From: UBA4246 sp045113695
Lineage (GTDB): Bacteria > Bacillota > Clostridia > Christensenellales > Aristaeellaceae
Direction of reading: 5' to 3'
DNA length: 64,000 bases
Assembly: GCA_045113695.1 (NCBI GenBank)
Contig: JBGUJG010000050.1
Location: 1-64,000 of the forward strand
Under the pieces are notes generated by a model, which ran no database searches, was not told the DNA's origin, and saw only the letters and a list, made by a program, of their open reading frames with translations. Below, piece after piece: positions 1-8,744 of this stretch. The translations under genes and the position numbers were made by a program. Position 1 is the stretch's first letter, and every line of letters starts with the position of its first letter.

Positions 1-604
1 CCCGTATACGGGCTCCGTCCTCTGGGAAGGGCAGGATATCCGGATGATGAACCCAAAGCAGATTGCCCGGCGCATCGGCGTGCTGTCCCAGAAAAACACG
101 GCCGGATATTCATATACCGTGGAGGAAGTGGTGAGCCTTGGGCGCTACGCCTACCGGCCCGGCTTTCTGTCCGGCAGGGACGCCGAAGGAAGAGACAGGA
201 TCGAACAGGCGCTGGCAATGACCGGCCTTGCTGAATTGCGCTCTGCCAGTATGCTGACGCTTTCGGGCGGCGAAACCCAGCGGGTCTTCCTCGCCCAGGT
301 ATTTGCCCAGGACCCGCAGGTGCTGATCCTGGATGAGCCGGCCAACCATCTGGACCTCCGGTATCAGCAGCATGTTTTTTCGCTGATCGGGGCATGGGCA
401 CAGAGACCGGGCCATGCCGTGCTGTCGGTGGTCCATGACCTGAGCCTCGCCAGGCGATACGGGACGCACGTCCTTCTGATGGATCACGGCCGCTGCGTTG
501 CACGGGGGAAAACCGGTGATGTCCTGACGCCGGGGCACCTGAGCCGGGTCTATCAGATGGATGTGTATCAGTGGATGAAGGACCTGTATGCCCAATGGAC
601 ATAA
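1..604 (+). CDS. ABC transporter ATP-binding protein, iron-siderophore/cobalamin type (5' truncated)
   Basis: The reading frame is open from base 2, so the true start and the Walker A loop lie upstream of the window. The visible part has the ABC signature LSGGETQRV, the Walker B/D-loop VLILDEPANHLD and the H-loop VVHD, in the order and spacing of FecE/BtuD-type ATPases. This family energises import of iron complexes or vitamin B12 as a dimer on the inner face of the membrane. The next genes include B12-dependent methionine synthase, so cobalamin is an attractive substrate, but that is inference from context; the permease and binding protein are not in view. Family assignment is firm, substrate is not. 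Confidence 0.9.
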   Translation, partial: PYTGSVLWEGQDIRMMNPKQIARRIGVLSQKNTAGYSYTVEEVVSLGRYAYRPGFLSGRDAEGRDRIEQALAMTGLAELRSASMLTLSGGETQRVFLAQVFAQDPQVLILDEPANHLDLRYQQHVFSLIGAWAQRPGHAVLSVVHDLSLARRYGTHVLLMDHGRCVARGKTGDVLTPGHLSRVYQMDVYQWMKDLYAQWT

Positions 605-685
605 ACCGGTAGAAGACACCTGCTCCGGGCTTTGTTTTTTTGCCGTACTGCGGGCTTCTGCGGCCGTTCCGCCGGGTCCCGCAGC

Positions 686-714
686 TTGATTTCATCGGCG
701 GAATCATTTATAAT
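686..714 (+). promoter_or_regulatory. Sigma-A promoter for the metF operon
   Basis: TTGATT (686-691) and TATAAT (709-714) are separated by exactly 17 bases, 32 bases before the metF start codon. The leader is too short to hold a SAM or cobalamin riboswitch. Confidence 0.75.
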
Positions 715-746
715 GGCCGTAATTCTGATCGGAAGAGGGTTGAGCC

Positions 747-1622
747 ATGAAACTGACCGAGATCCTTTCGCGGGATGCTTTTTCCCTGTCCTTCGAAGTG
801 TTTCCCCCGAAACGGACCGATGCTTTCGAGAGCATCCGGACCGCGACGGAGGAGATCGCCGCCCTCGGCCCGTCGTTCATGAGCGTCACCTACGGCGCAG
901 GCGGCGGCACCAGCCGCTACACCCTGGACATCGCCCGGAACATTCAGCATCGCTACGGCGTCCCCATGCTGGCCCACCTGACCTGTGTGTCCTCTTCCAG
1001 GGAGACGGTGCGCGAGCAGATCCGGGCGATGGCCGAATCGGGCATCGAAAACGTGATGGCCCTCCGGGGAGACCTGACGCCGGAGCTTGAAAAAAGCGAC
1101 CGTTCAAAGTGGGAATATCGTCATGCCGTCGAGCTGGTGCGGGAACTCAGGGAATATAACCCCGGCTTCTGCGTCGGCGGGGCCTGTTACCCGGAGAAGC
1201 ATCCGGAGAGCGCCGATCAGCGCGAAGACATCCGCTTCCTCAGGGAAAAGGTGGACGTCGGCTGCGATTTCCTGACCACCCAGATGGTGTTCGACAACAA
1301 CCTGTTCTATAATTTCATGTACAAGATCCGCGAGGCGGGCATCACCGTGCCCGTTCTGCCCGGCATCATGCCGATCACCAATGCCGCTCAGGTTGAAAAA
1401 GCCATCCGGCTTTCCGGCTCGTTCATTCCCCAGCGCTTCAAAGCCCTGGTGGACGAATTCGGCGGGAACCCCGCCGCCATGAAGCAGGCGGGCATCGCCT
1501 ACGCGACCGACCAGATCATCGACCTGTTCGCCAACAACATCCGCAATGTGCACGTTTATTCCATGAACAAGCCCGACGTGGCCGCTGCGATCATGGCGAA
1601 CGTGTCAGCGATCATCGGCTGA
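747..1622 (+). CDS. metF: 5,10-methylenetetrahydrofolate reductase
   Basis: This 291-residue cytoplasmic flavoenzyme reduces 5,10-methylene-THF to 5-methyl-THF, the methyl donor used by MetH encoded two genes later. It opens with the family's FEVFPPK strand (about residues 16-22), followed by SVTYGAGGGTSRYT near residue 50 and ALRGD near residue 105, all typical of MetF TIM barrels. Length is normal for the short bacterial form. The ATG follows a purine-rich GAAGAGGG site and a consensus promoter ends 32 bases upstream, so it heads the methionine/one-carbon operon. It ends one base before the next start codon, suggesting translational coupling. Confidence 0.95.
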   Translation: MKLTEILSRDAFSLSFEVFPPKRTDAFESIRTATEEIAALGPSFMSVTYGAGGGTSRYTLDIARNIQHRYGVPMLAHLTCVSSSRETVREQIRAMAESGIENVMALRGDLTPELEKSDRSKWEYRHAVELVRELREYNPGFCVGGACYPEKHPESADQREDIRFLREKVDVGCDFLTTQMVFDNNLFYNFMYKIREAGITVPVLPGIMPITNAAQVEKAIRLSGSFIPQRFKALVDEFGGNPAAMKQAGIAYATDQIIDLFANNIRNVHVYSMNKPDVAAAIMANVSAIIG

Positions 1623-1623
1623 T

Positions 1624-2340
1624 ATGGAAGAGCCGGTTTGTGTCAGGGCGTACAGCGAGCCGCCTTTCCGCCTGGACGAGATTCTGCGCTATGCCGGAGC
1701 CGGCGGTTCCGGGCAGGAAGACATCCTGGCTCTGGCGCAGGAATGCGCAGGTCTCACCCGGGGCAGGCTCTCCTTCCGGGTGTGCTGGCGGGAGTTTCCG
1801 GTGTCGGCAGATGAGACTTGCATCGACCTGGGCTTTGTGCGGACGGATTCCGCTTCCCTGCGCCGCCGGCTGGCAGGCTGCTCCCATGCGGTGCTTTTCG
1901 CCGCTACCGCCGGCCTGGAAATGGACCGGCTGATTGCCCGGTACAGCGCCGTTTCCCCGGCCCGGGCGCTGATGCTGCAGGCTGTGGGCGCCGAGCGGAT
2001 CGAGTCGCTGTGCGATCTGTTCTGCGAAGATATTGCCCGCTGCGCCGCGGAGAGGGGAGAACGGACACGTTCCAGGTTTTCGCCCGGCTACGGGGATCTG
2101 CCCCTTTCGCTTCAGCGGGATGTTTTCCGCGCGCTGGACTGCCAGCGGGCCATCGGCCTGACCCTGAATGAAAGCCTGCTCATGTCCCCGTCCAAATCCG
2201 TAACGGCCCTCATCGGCATCGGGCCGGACACGGGAAATGCAGCAGAAAAGACAGACGTCCCTGACGCTTCCGGTGGCTGCGCCGGGTGCGGAAAAACAGA
2301 CTGTTCATACAGAAAAGAGCGGTATGATGAAGATCACTGA
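1624..2340 (+). CDS. Stand-alone methionine synthase reactivation (AdoMet-binding) domain protein
   Basis: A 238-residue protein that matches the C-terminal reactivation domain of cobalamin-dependent methionine synthase. The diagnostic stretch is RFSPGYGDLPLSLQRDVF near residues 152-169, followed by a GLTLNES-LMSPSKSVTALIGI segment. In MetH this domain binds S-adenosylmethionine and remethylates oxidised cob(II)alamin. Here it is a separate gene, and the next gene, metH, lacks that domain, so the two products probably act together. The tail carries a cysteine cluster (CAGCGKTDC) that could hold a metal. The gene begins immediately after metF and overlaps metH by 17 bases. Confidence 0.88.
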   Translation: MEEPVCVRAYSEPPFRLDEILRYAGAGGSGQEDILALAQECAGLTRGRLSFRVCWREFPVSADETCIDLGFVRTDSASLRRRLAGCSHAVLFAATAGLEMDRLIARYSAVSPARALMLQAVGAERIESLCDLFCEDIARCAAERGERTRSRFSPGYGDLPLSLQRDVFRALDCQRAIGLTLNESLLMSPSKSVTALIGIGPDTGNAAEKTDVPDASGGCAGCGKTDCSYRKERYDEDH

Positions 2341-4720
2341 TTATCTGAAAGACCATATCCTGTACCTCGACGGCGGCATGGGCACCCTCCTGCAGGAGGC
2401 GGGGTTCCGGCCGGGGGATTATCCGGAGAGATGGAACCTGACCCATCCCGACATCATCACCGGAATCCATCAGCGGTATTATGACGCGGGCAGCAACGTG
2501 GTGCTGATGAACACCTTCGGCGCCAACACGCTGAAGTTCTCTTTGGAAGAACTGGAGGCCGTCGTCCGGGCCGCTGCGGCCAACGCCCGCGAGGCGGCAC
2601 GCCGCAGCGCCGGGAACCAGGAAAAATGGGTGGCGCTGGACATCGGCCCCTCGGGCAGGATGCTCAAACCCTACGGCGACCTGGACTTTGAGGACGCGGT
2701 GCGCGTATTCGCCGCCACGGTCAGAGCGGGGGCAGAAGCCGGCGCGGATCTGATTTTCATCGAGACGATGAACGACAGCTACGAGACCAAGGCCGCCCTC
2801 CTGGCCGCGAAGGAGAACAGCAGCCTGCCGGTCTTTGTGTCCAACACCTACGGTTCGGACGGCAAGCTGATGACCGGCGCGTCTCCCGCCGCGATGGTGG
2901 CGATGCTCGAGGGCATGGGCGCGGACGCCGTCGGCGTCAACTGCTCCCTGGGGCCGAAGGCGCTGGCGCCCGTGGTGGAGGAATACCTGAGGACTGCTTC
3001 CGTACCCGTGCTGTGCAAGCCCAACGCCGGCATGCCCCGGGCCGAGGGCGGCCGGACGGTGTACGATGTCGGGCCGGAGGATTTTTCCCGGGAGACGGCG
3101 GACCTGATCGCCCGCGGCGTGCGTATCGCCGGCGGCTGCTGCGGGACGAACGCGGAATTCATCCGTCAGCTTGTCCGGCGCTCTTCAGGCATGTCCCCGG
3201 TACCGTTCACGCCCAAGGAAATGACCGTGGTTTCCTCTTACACCCACGCGGTGACGTTCGGCCGGGAGCCTCTGCTGATCGGGGAGCGGATCAACCCGAC
3301 GGGGAAAAAGCTCCTCAAGCAGGCCCTCCGGGACGGCAACATGGACTATGTGCTGCAGGAGGGGATTGCCCAGCAGGAGCTGGGCGCGCACATCCTGGAT
3401 GTGAACGTCGGCCTGCCGGAAATTGACGAGGCGGCCGTGCTGCGGGACGCCGTATGCGGACTGCAGGCGGTGATCGACCTGCCTCTGCAGATCGACACCG
3501 CTTCCCCGGAAGCGATGGAAGGCGCGCTGCGCCGCTATAACGGCAAGGCGATGATCAATTCCGTCAGCGGCCGGGAGGACAGCATGCGCGCCGTATTCCC
3601 GCTGGTGAAAAAATACGGCGGCGTGGTGGTCGCCCTCACGCTGGATGAAAACGGCATCCCCGAAACCGCCGCCGGCCGCGCCGCGATCGCCCGGAAGATT
3701 CTGGACACGGCCCGTACCTACGGGATCGGCCGGAAGGACATTGTGTTTGACACCCTGGCCATGGCGGTCAGTGCGGCCCCCGACGCGGCGGAAGCCACCC
3801 TGGAGGCCCTGCGGACCATCCGCACAGAGCTTGGCTGCCATACCTCCCTGGGTGTGTCCAACATCTCTTTCGGCCTGCCGAGGCGGGAGATCATCAACAG
3901 CGCGTTCTTTACCATGGCCCTGCAGAGCGGGCTTTCCGCCGCGATCATGAACCCACGTTCGGCCGATATGATGAAGGCGTACCATGCCTTCCTGGCGCTG
4001 CGGGGCATGGACAAAGATTTCGCCGGCTACCTGGATTTCTGCAGCGCGCTGCCCGAACAGGAGACTTCCGCTTCCGCCGCCCCGAAGCGTGCGCAGGAGG
4101 CGCCTGAAAAAGCCGGTTCCGCCCTCCAGGAGGCCATCATCCGCGGCCTCAAGGACAGGGCGCGGGAACTGGCCGGCGAAGGAGAGCCGCTTGAACTCAT
4201 CAGCCGGGACATCATCCCCGCCCTGGACGCGGTCGGGCAGAGCTTTGAAAAGAAAACCGCCTATCTTCCCCAACTGCTGATGAGCGCCGAAGCCGCCAAA
4301 AGCGCGTTCGAGCGGATCCGTGAACGCATGCCGGCGGATACCGGGGCCCCCGCCAGGGGCTGCTTTGTCATCGCGACCGTTCAGGGCGATATCCACGACA
4401 TCGGCAAGAACATCGTCAAGCTCCTTTTGGAAAACTACGGCTTTTCGGTGATCGACCTGGGCAGGGACGTGGCGCCTGAAACCGTGGCGGAGGCGGTCAT
4501 CCGGCACCATGCCCCCGTGGCCGGGCTCAGCGCACTGATGACCACCACCGTCCCGGCGATGGAACGCACGATCCGGATGCTCCGGGAAAAAGCGCCCTGG
4601 TGCAGGGTGGTCGTGGGCGGCGCGGTGCTCACCCGCGAATACGCCGAGCGGATCGGGGCAGACTTTTACGCCAGAGACGCCATGGATACGGTCCGCTACG
4701 CGGAAAAAATCATGTCCTGA
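2324..4720 (+). CDS. metH: Cobalamin-dependent methionine synthase, lacking the reactivation domain
   Basis: About 798 residues. It transfers the methyl group of 5-methyl-THF to homocysteine through bound cobalamin. Domains in order: homocysteine-binding barrel (about 1-310) with the zinc cysteines in GVNCSLGP and GGCCGT; pterin-binding barrel (about 325-590) beginning at GERINPTGKK; a helical cap; and a B12-binding Rossmann domain with DIHDIG near residue 689, whose histidine ligates cobalt. The usual fourth domain is absent and is supplied by the upstream gene. I chose ATG 2324 because the 29 upstream codons lie inside the preceding gene and the homology starts with KITDYLKD. A second ATG follows at once. 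Confidence 0.95.
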   Translation: MMKITDYLKDHILYLDGGMGTLLQEAGFRPGDYPERWNLTHPDIITGIHQRYYDAGSNVVLMNTFGANTLKFSLEELEAVVRAAAANAREAARRSAGNQEKWVALDIGPSGRMLKPYGDLDFEDAVRVFAATVRAGAEAGADLIFIETMNDSYETKAALLAAKENSSLPVFVSNTYGSDGKLMTGASPAAMVAMLEGMGADAVGVNCSLGPKALAPVVEEYLRTASVPVLCKPNAGMPRAEGGRTVYDVGPEDFSRETADLIARGVRIAGGCCGTNAEFIRQLVRRSSGMSPVPFTPKEMTVVSSYTHAVTFGREPLLIGERINPTGKKLLKQALRDGNMDYVLQEGIAQQELGAHILDVNVGLPEIDEAAVLRDAVCGLQAVIDLPLQIDTASPEAMEGALRRYNGKAMINSVSGREDSMRAVFPLVKKYGGVVVALTLDENGIPETAAGRAAIARKILDTARTYGIGRKDIVFDTLAMAVSAAPDAAEATLEALRTIRTELGCHTSLGVSNISFGLPRREIINSAFFTMALQSGLSAAIMNPRSADMMKAYHAFLALRGMDKDFAGYLDFCSALPEQETSASAAPKRAQEAPEKAGSALQEAIIRGLKDRARELAGEGEPLELISRDIIPALDAVGQSFEKKTAYLPQLLMSAEAAKSAFERIRERMPADTGAPARGCFVIATVQGDIHDIGKNIVKLLLENYGFSVIDLGRDVAPETVAEAVIRHHAPVAGLSALMTTTVPAMERTIRMLREKAPWCRVVVGGAVLTREYAERIGADFYARDAMDTVRYAEKIMS

Positions 4721-4752
4721 CACACGCTTCGCGTTGATTTCCCTTCCGGGAA

Positions 4753-4787
4753 AGCGGCAGAGGGGACGGGCCGCTGTCCTTTTTTTG
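4753..4787 (+). terminator. Intrinsic terminator after metH
   Basis: AGCGGC pairs with GCCGCT, with an alternative GGAC/GTCC stem inside, and a run of seven T follows (4781-4787 region). It closes the metF-metH operon. Confidence 0.7.
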
Positions 4788-4822
4788 CCATGATTCTGTC
4801 CCGGTTTTCGGGGAAACGTTCA

Positions 4823-4851
4823 TTGAAACCCGTTTCCGCTCATGTTATAAT
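4823..4851 (+). promoter_or_regulatory. Sigma-A promoter for the DUF5685-thrH operon
   Basis: TTGAAA (4823-4828) and TATAAT (4846-4851) with a 17-base spacer, 35 bases before the GTG start at 4887. Confidence 0.85.
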
Positions 4852-4886
4852 GATAGTTGATTCCGGGACGGAAGGGGGAAGGAACG

Positions 4887-5735
4887 GTGTTCGGCTACAT
4901 TACCGCCAACATGGCGACCATGGACAAAGAGCAGCAGACGCGCTACCGGGCCTATTACTGCGGGCTGTGCCGGGTGCTCCGGGAGCAGTACGGTCAGGCG
5001 GGAAGGATGACGCTCAGCAACGACATGACCTTCCTGGCGATTGTTCTGTCGTCCCTGTATGAACCCAGGGTCCGTACGGCCAGCGGCATCTGTCCGGTGC
5101 ACCCGGTTGCCTCCCGCCAGTACGCGGATACGGAGATTTTTCCCTACGCGGCGGACATGAACCTGCTGCTGGCGTATTATATGTGTCTGGACGGGATCAA
5201 GGATGATCACAGCAGGCTGCTGGAACTGAGGGCCCGGGCGCTCAAGCGGTCTTTCGACAAAATCACGCTCCGCTACCCGGAAAAATGCGCAGCCATCGGC
5301 GACGCCCTGGAGCGGATCAGCATCCTGGAAGCCCAGCAGTCTGACAGCCTGGATGAGCTCTGCGCGCTGACGGGGCGGATCGTTGGCGAGATCTTCCGCT
5401 ACCGTCAGGATGAATGGTCGGATATGCTGTACGGGCTGGGCCACGCGCTGGGCCGTTTTATCTACATGATGGACGCTTATGAGGACTATGACGCGGACCG
5501 GCGGCTGCGGCGCTTCAACCCGCTGAAGACCCTGCACGGCCAGCCGGACTACGAGACGCGGGTCAAGGACATCCTGCTGCTGCTGGCCGGAGAGGCCGCG
5601 CAGGAGATGGACATGCTGCCCCTGGAAAGAGACCTGGACCTGATTCAGAACGTGCTGTTTTCCGGCATCTGGGTGCGATATGCCCGGATGCACAGGAAGG
5701 ATCAACCAAGCGAGGGCAACCAAAATGATCAATGA
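4887..5735 (+). CDS. DUF5685 family protein
   Basis: A 282-residue protein with the hallmark N-terminus VFGYITAN, then YRAYYCGLCRVLREQYG with a CxxC pair, as in DUF5685 proteins of Clostridia and Actinobacteria. Its molecular role is not known to me. I place the start at the GTG at 4887, which follows GGGGGAAGGA at good spacing and begins exactly where the family begins; an upstream ATG at 4857 overlaps the promoter region and has no homology. The central part is rich in helices and charged residues and there is no signal peptide. It overlaps the next gene, a J-domain protein, by 11 bases, which suggests a shared chaperone-related or protein-assembly context. Confidence 0.8.
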   Translation: MFGYITANMATMDKEQQTRYRAYYCGLCRVLREQYGQAGRMTLSNDMTFLAIVLSSLYEPRVRTASGICPVHPVASRQYADTEIFPYAADMNLLLAYYMCLDGIKDDHSRLLELRARALKRSFDKITLRYPEKCAAIGDALERISILEAQQSDSLDELCALTGRIVGEIFRYRQDEWSDMLYGLGHALGRFIYMMDAYEDYDADRRLRRFNPLKTLHGQPDYETRVKDILLLLAGEAAQEMDMLPLERDLDLIQNVLFSGIWVRYARMHRKDQPSEGNQNDQ

Positions 5736-6432
5736 TCCGTTCCAGGTGCTGGGCGTCACATCCTCCGCAACGGAAGAGGAGATCAAAGCCGCGTACCGGA
5801 AGCTCGCAAAAAAATATCACCCGGACCTTCATCCCGGGTCCGCGACGGCGGAAGCCAAGATGAAGGAGATCAACGAGGCGTATTCCGAAGCCATCAAGAT
5901 CAAAAAGAGCGGCGGAACCTACACCGGCGGCTATCAGGGTTCGTCCCAGAGCGGCTATCAGGGCGGGTTTAACGGGTTCGGCGGGTTCGGCGGATTTGAC
6001 GGCTTCGGCGGGTTCCAGCAGGGATATCAGCGCCGCCAGACCTATCAGACCCAGGAAAAGACCTATGCCGATCCCGTTATGCAGGCTGCCGCGGACTATC
6101 TGCGGACAGGCCGGTTTACGGACGCCATGCGGACGCTGAACCAGGTCATCGAGCATGACGCCGCCTGGCATGCCCTGAGCGCAAGGGCGAACCTGGGGCT
6201 CAACAACCGCATCGCGGCCCTCGAGCACGCCAGGACCGCCGTGCAGATGGAACCGGCCAACGCGGAGTATCAGCACCTGCTGGAACAGCTGCAGTTTACC
6301 GGACAGGCCTATCAGCGCAACGGCATCCGCTTCGGCTATCCCAGCGCCGTCTGCGCCAATCCCTTCCTGTCGTGCCTGGCCATCAACATGCTGGGCAGGT
6401 GTCTGTGCGGGAGAGGTTTTTTCTGCTGCTGA
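5725..6432 (+). CDS. J-domain (DnaJ-like) protein with Gly/Phe-rich linker and TPR-like tail
   Basis: About 235 residues. Residues 1-65 form a J domain with the HPD tripeptide (KKYHPDLHPG near residue 32), which stimulates the ATPase of DnaK-type chaperones. Then comes a Gly/Phe/Gln-rich linker made of repeated GGFGGF and QGGF steps, as in DnaJ linkers. The C-terminal half (about 115-200) looks like two helical TPR-type hairpins, ending in a Cys-rich hydrophobic tail. It lacks the zinc fingers of true DnaJ, so it is a specialised J protein. ATG 5725 starts MINDPFQVLGV directly at the J domain. The client is unknown; the neighbours DUF5685 and a zinc-ribbon protein are candidates. Confidence 0.85.
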   Translation: MINDPFQVLGVTSSATEEEIKAAYRKLAKKYHPDLHPGSATAEAKMKEINEAYSEAIKIKKSGGTYTGGYQGSSQSGYQGGFNGFGGFGGFDGFGGFQQGYQRRQTYQTQEKTYADPVMQAAADYLRTGRFTDAMRTLNQVIEHDAAWHALSARANLGLNNRIAALEHARTAVQMEPANAEYQHLLEQLQFTGQAYQRNGIRFGYPSAVCANPFLSCLAINMLGRCLCGRGFFCC

Positions 6433-6504
6433 CGGCAGGGGCTGAGGAACAGGGCCTGCCGGCGGATGCAGCGGCCCCGCGGCCTGCCGCAAGGAGGAAA
6501 ATAC

Positions 6505-6951
6505 ATGTCATTCTGGAATCAGATCAAACAAAAGCTGGCTGTCTTTGCCGCCAAAGCATCGGCTGCGCTGCGGCGCTTCATGTACGGGCGCTACGGGGCG
6601 GACCAGCTTTCCCTGCATCTGCTGATCGCGGGCATTGCCGTATACCTGATTTCTCTTCTGACCGGGTTTTTCCCGCTGTCGCTCGCATCCACCGGTCTGT
6701 ACATTTATACCGCGTTCCGGATGCTGTCCAAAAATACGGCCAAACGGGCGGCGGAGAACACAAAATACCTTTCCGCCTATTACCGGACCAGGCAGAAAGG
6801 CCAGCAGACCGCGCTGCGGCTGAAAAACCGCAGGGAGTACAAGTATTTCAGGTGCCCCAAATGCCGCGCCATCCTGCGCATGAAACGGGGCAGCGGGCTG
6901 ATGCACGTCACTTGCGGCAAATGCAGGCATCAGTTTGACAAGAAAGCGTAA
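6505..6951 (+). CDS. Small membrane protein with C-terminal zinc ribbon
   Basis: 148 residues starting at an ATG with a perfect AAGGAGGAAAA site seven bases upstream. The middle carries one or two hydrophobic segments (about residues 32-72, LSLHLLIAGIAVYLIS and following), and the C-terminus is a zinc ribbon with FRCPKCRAIL and VTCGKCRHQF, giving two CxxC pairs near residues 115 and 138. The ribbon most likely faces the cytoplasm and binds zinc, nucleic acid or a partner protein. No named family is recognised. It lies in the operon of the DUF5685 and J-domain genes. Confidence 0.7.
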   Translation: MSFWNQIKQKLAVFAAKASAALRRFMYGRYGADQLSLHLLIAGIAVYLISLLTGFFPLSLASTGLYIYTAFRMLSKNTAKRAAENTKYLSAYYRTRQKGQQTALRLKNRREYKYFRCPKCRAILRMKRGSGLMHVTCGKCRHQFDKKA

Positions 6952-7030
6952 GAGGCCGTTCCAGAGCCGCGGACACGGCCGTCAGCCGGGGCAGGAAAGA
7001 ACATTAGCCTGTCCGGGAAGGAGAAGAGTT

Positions 7031-7279
7031 ATGATGGATATTACCCCGCAGACCAAACTGACCGATATCCTTCAGGAATATCCCGGCCTGCTGGATCAGC
7101 TGATCCGGGTCGAGCCCAAATTCGGCCTGCTCAAAACCCCCTTTGGGAAGATGGCGATCCGCAACGCGACCATGCAGGACGCTTCGGACCGGTACCATGT
7201 TTCGATGGAACGCCTGATGAACCTGCTGAAAGATCAGCTGGAAAAGCTTGAAAAAGCCGGAGGAGGGAAAACGGTATGA
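7031..7279 (+). CDS. DUF1858 domain protein
   Basis: An 82-residue protein that is essentially one DUF1858 domain: DITPQTKLTDILQEYP, then a predicted helical core and a C-terminal charged helix. The family resembles small hydrid-cluster or ScdA N-terminal helical domains, but its function is not established. Start is ATG 7031 (a second ATG follows at 7034) behind GGAAGGAGAAG; the 32 codons upstream in frame have no homology. Its stop overlaps the thrH start by four bases (ATGA), so the two are translated together. Confidence 0.78.
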   Translation: MMDITPQTKLTDILQEYPGLLDQLIRVEPKFGLLKTPFGKMAIRNATMQDASDRYHVSMERLMNLLKDQLEKLEKAGGGKTV

Positions 7280-7875
7280 ACATTGTCTGTCTCGATCTGG
7301 AAGGCGTTCTGGTGCCTGAAATCTGGATTGCCTTTTCCAAAGCCTCCGGGATCCCGGAACTGAAACGCACCACCCGCGACGAGCCCGACTATGACAAGCT
7401 GATGCGCTGGCGCATCGGCATCCTGAACGAGCACGGACTGGGTCTGCGTGAAATTCAGCGCACGATCGATACCATTGAGCCGATGGAAGGCGCGCGGGCA
7501 TTCCTGGACGAACTGAGAGACCGGACCCAGGTGGTCATCCTGAGCGACACGTTCACTCAGTTTGCCCACCCGCTGATGAAAAAGCTTGGTATGCCCACCA
7601 TTTTCTGCAACTCCCTGATCGCCGATGAGAACGGAAAAATCACCGGCTTTCAGATGCGCTGCCGGCAGTCGAAGCTCTCCACGGTCAAAGCCCTTCAGTC
7701 CGTCGGTTTTGAAACGATCGCCGCGGGCGACAGCTATAACGACCTGGCCATGATTCAGGCGTCCAAAGCGGGCTTCCTGTTCCGCAGCACGGAAAAGATC
7801 CGCGCGGACCATCCGGAGCTTCCCGCCTTTGAGGCCTATGATGATCTGAAAGAAGCGATCTTTGCCGCCCTCTGA
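7276..7875 (+). CDS. thrH: Phosphoserine phosphatase / homoserine phosphotransferase, HAD family
   Basis: 199 residues, close in length and sequence to Pseudomonas ThrH, a bifunctional enzyme that dephosphorylates phosphoserine and can move the phosphate to homoserine. HAD motif I is CLDLEGVLVPE (nucleophile Asp7, Glu9), motif II is VVILSDTFTQF near residue 92, and motif IV is AAGDSYNDLAM near residue 152. The enzyme links serine, threonine and methionine precursors, which fits its position 2.5 kb after metH, although a terminator separates the two operons. It is the penultimate gene of its operon. Confidence 0.92.
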   Translation: MNIVCLDLEGVLVPEIWIAFSKASGIPELKRTTRDEPDYDKLMRWRIGILNEHGLGLREIQRTIDTIEPMEGARAFLDELRDRTQVVILSDTFTQFAHPLMKKLGMPTIFCNSLIADENGKITGFQMRCRQSKLSTVKALQSVGFETIAAGDSYNDLAMIQASKAGFLFRSTEKIRADHPELPAFEAYDDLKEAIFAAL

Positions 7876-7904
7876 CCATCCGGCCTGTCTGACGGAGAAA
7901 CAAG

Positions 7905-8558
7905 ATGACGAAACAACCGGACGATAGCTTTCTGACCGCTCTGCTGACCCGGTGCGCCCGCATGCTGGAAAGCGGGGCGGGTCCGGCGGATGGAGGCGGA
8001 CGGGAAGCCCTGGTTTCCTGCCTCGGGGCATGTTTTGCCGTGGGTTTTGAAACCGACGACCTGCGCGCCGTCCATGCCATGGTGTACCGGCATGTCCGGG
8101 ACGGACTGGCCGCTGCGCAGGCAGCATGCGGCCGGAATAGCCGGCAGCCGGAGGGGGAGGATGAGCATCCTCTTCTTTTTCCGGCCGTCATCCTGGCGGC
8201 GGAAGGGTTTCAGATCAGCCATGCCGGCTCCCTGCACGCGCACGCGGCCGGGGCAATCGCTGCCAGCGTCTGCAAACTCCCTTATGTTTCCGTACTGGGC
8301 GGCAGGGCGCGCAGCCCCCGCCTGACGATCCGGGAAGAGCTGTATCACGGCGCTTCCGGCCTGCTGCTGCACGTGCTGGACAGGGAAGGCCTTGCCTTTT
8401 TCGCATCCGTTCAGTCACCGGACGAGGCCGCTGCCCATCTCAGGCAGAAGCTGGGAGAAGCCGCCCCGGAGGACCTTCCGTCGCTTGGCTCCCTGTGCGC
8501 CGGAGCATGTCTGCTGGCGGCTTTTCATCAGTATGCTGCGGGCAGGCTGCCTGCCTGA
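7905..8558 (+). CDS. Protein of unknown function
   Basis: 217 residues with no family I recognise. The protein is Ala/Leu-rich and likely soluble and largely helical, with a short acidic low-complexity loop (QPEGEDEH, near residue 82). A moderately hydrophobic central stretch (residues about 90-135) contains scattered His and Cys residues (HAGSLHAHAAG). It has a GGAG site before the ATG and is the last gene before the terminator at 8641, so it belongs to the DUF5685-thrH operon. No signal peptide or catalytic motif is evident. Confidence 0.6.
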   Translation: MTKQPDDSFLTALLTRCARMLESGAGPADGGGREALVSCLGACFAVGFETDDLRAVHAMVYRHVRDGLAAAQAACGRNSRQPEGEDEHPLLFPAVILAAEGFQISHAGSLHAHAAGAIAASVCKLPYVSVLGGRARSPRLTIREELYHGASGLLLHVLDREGLAFFASVQSPDEAAAHLRQKLGEAAPEDLPSLGSLCAGACLLAAFHQYAAGRLPA

Positions 8559-8640
8559 AGCATCCGGTCCTGACCCGCGGCGCATCCCGTGCGGACAGGG
8601 CGTCTCTGCGTCCGCCGTCAAAAACCGTACATGCTTTCTG

Positions 8641-8663
8641 AGCGCCCTGACCGGGCGCTTTTT
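8641..8663 (+). terminator. Intrinsic terminator of the DUF5685-thrH operon
   Basis: AGCGCCC and GGGCGCT form a perfect 7-bp stem around a 5-base loop, followed by TTTTT. Confidence 0.88.
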
Positions 8664-8744
8664 ACGTTCGCCGCCCGGGAAGCCGGCCGCGCTCTGGACC
8701 AGTGTCCGGCCGGTCGGGAAAAGCACGCGGACCGCATGTCGTGC

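Noticed and set aside
605..660. Intrinsic terminator after the ABC ATPase gene
   Set aside because: There is a T run near 634, but only a 4-bp CCGG stem could be found, which is too weak to call.
605..746. SAM or cobalamin riboswitch before metF
   Set aside because: Only about 25 bases lie between the predicted transcription start and the start codon, too few for either riboswitch.
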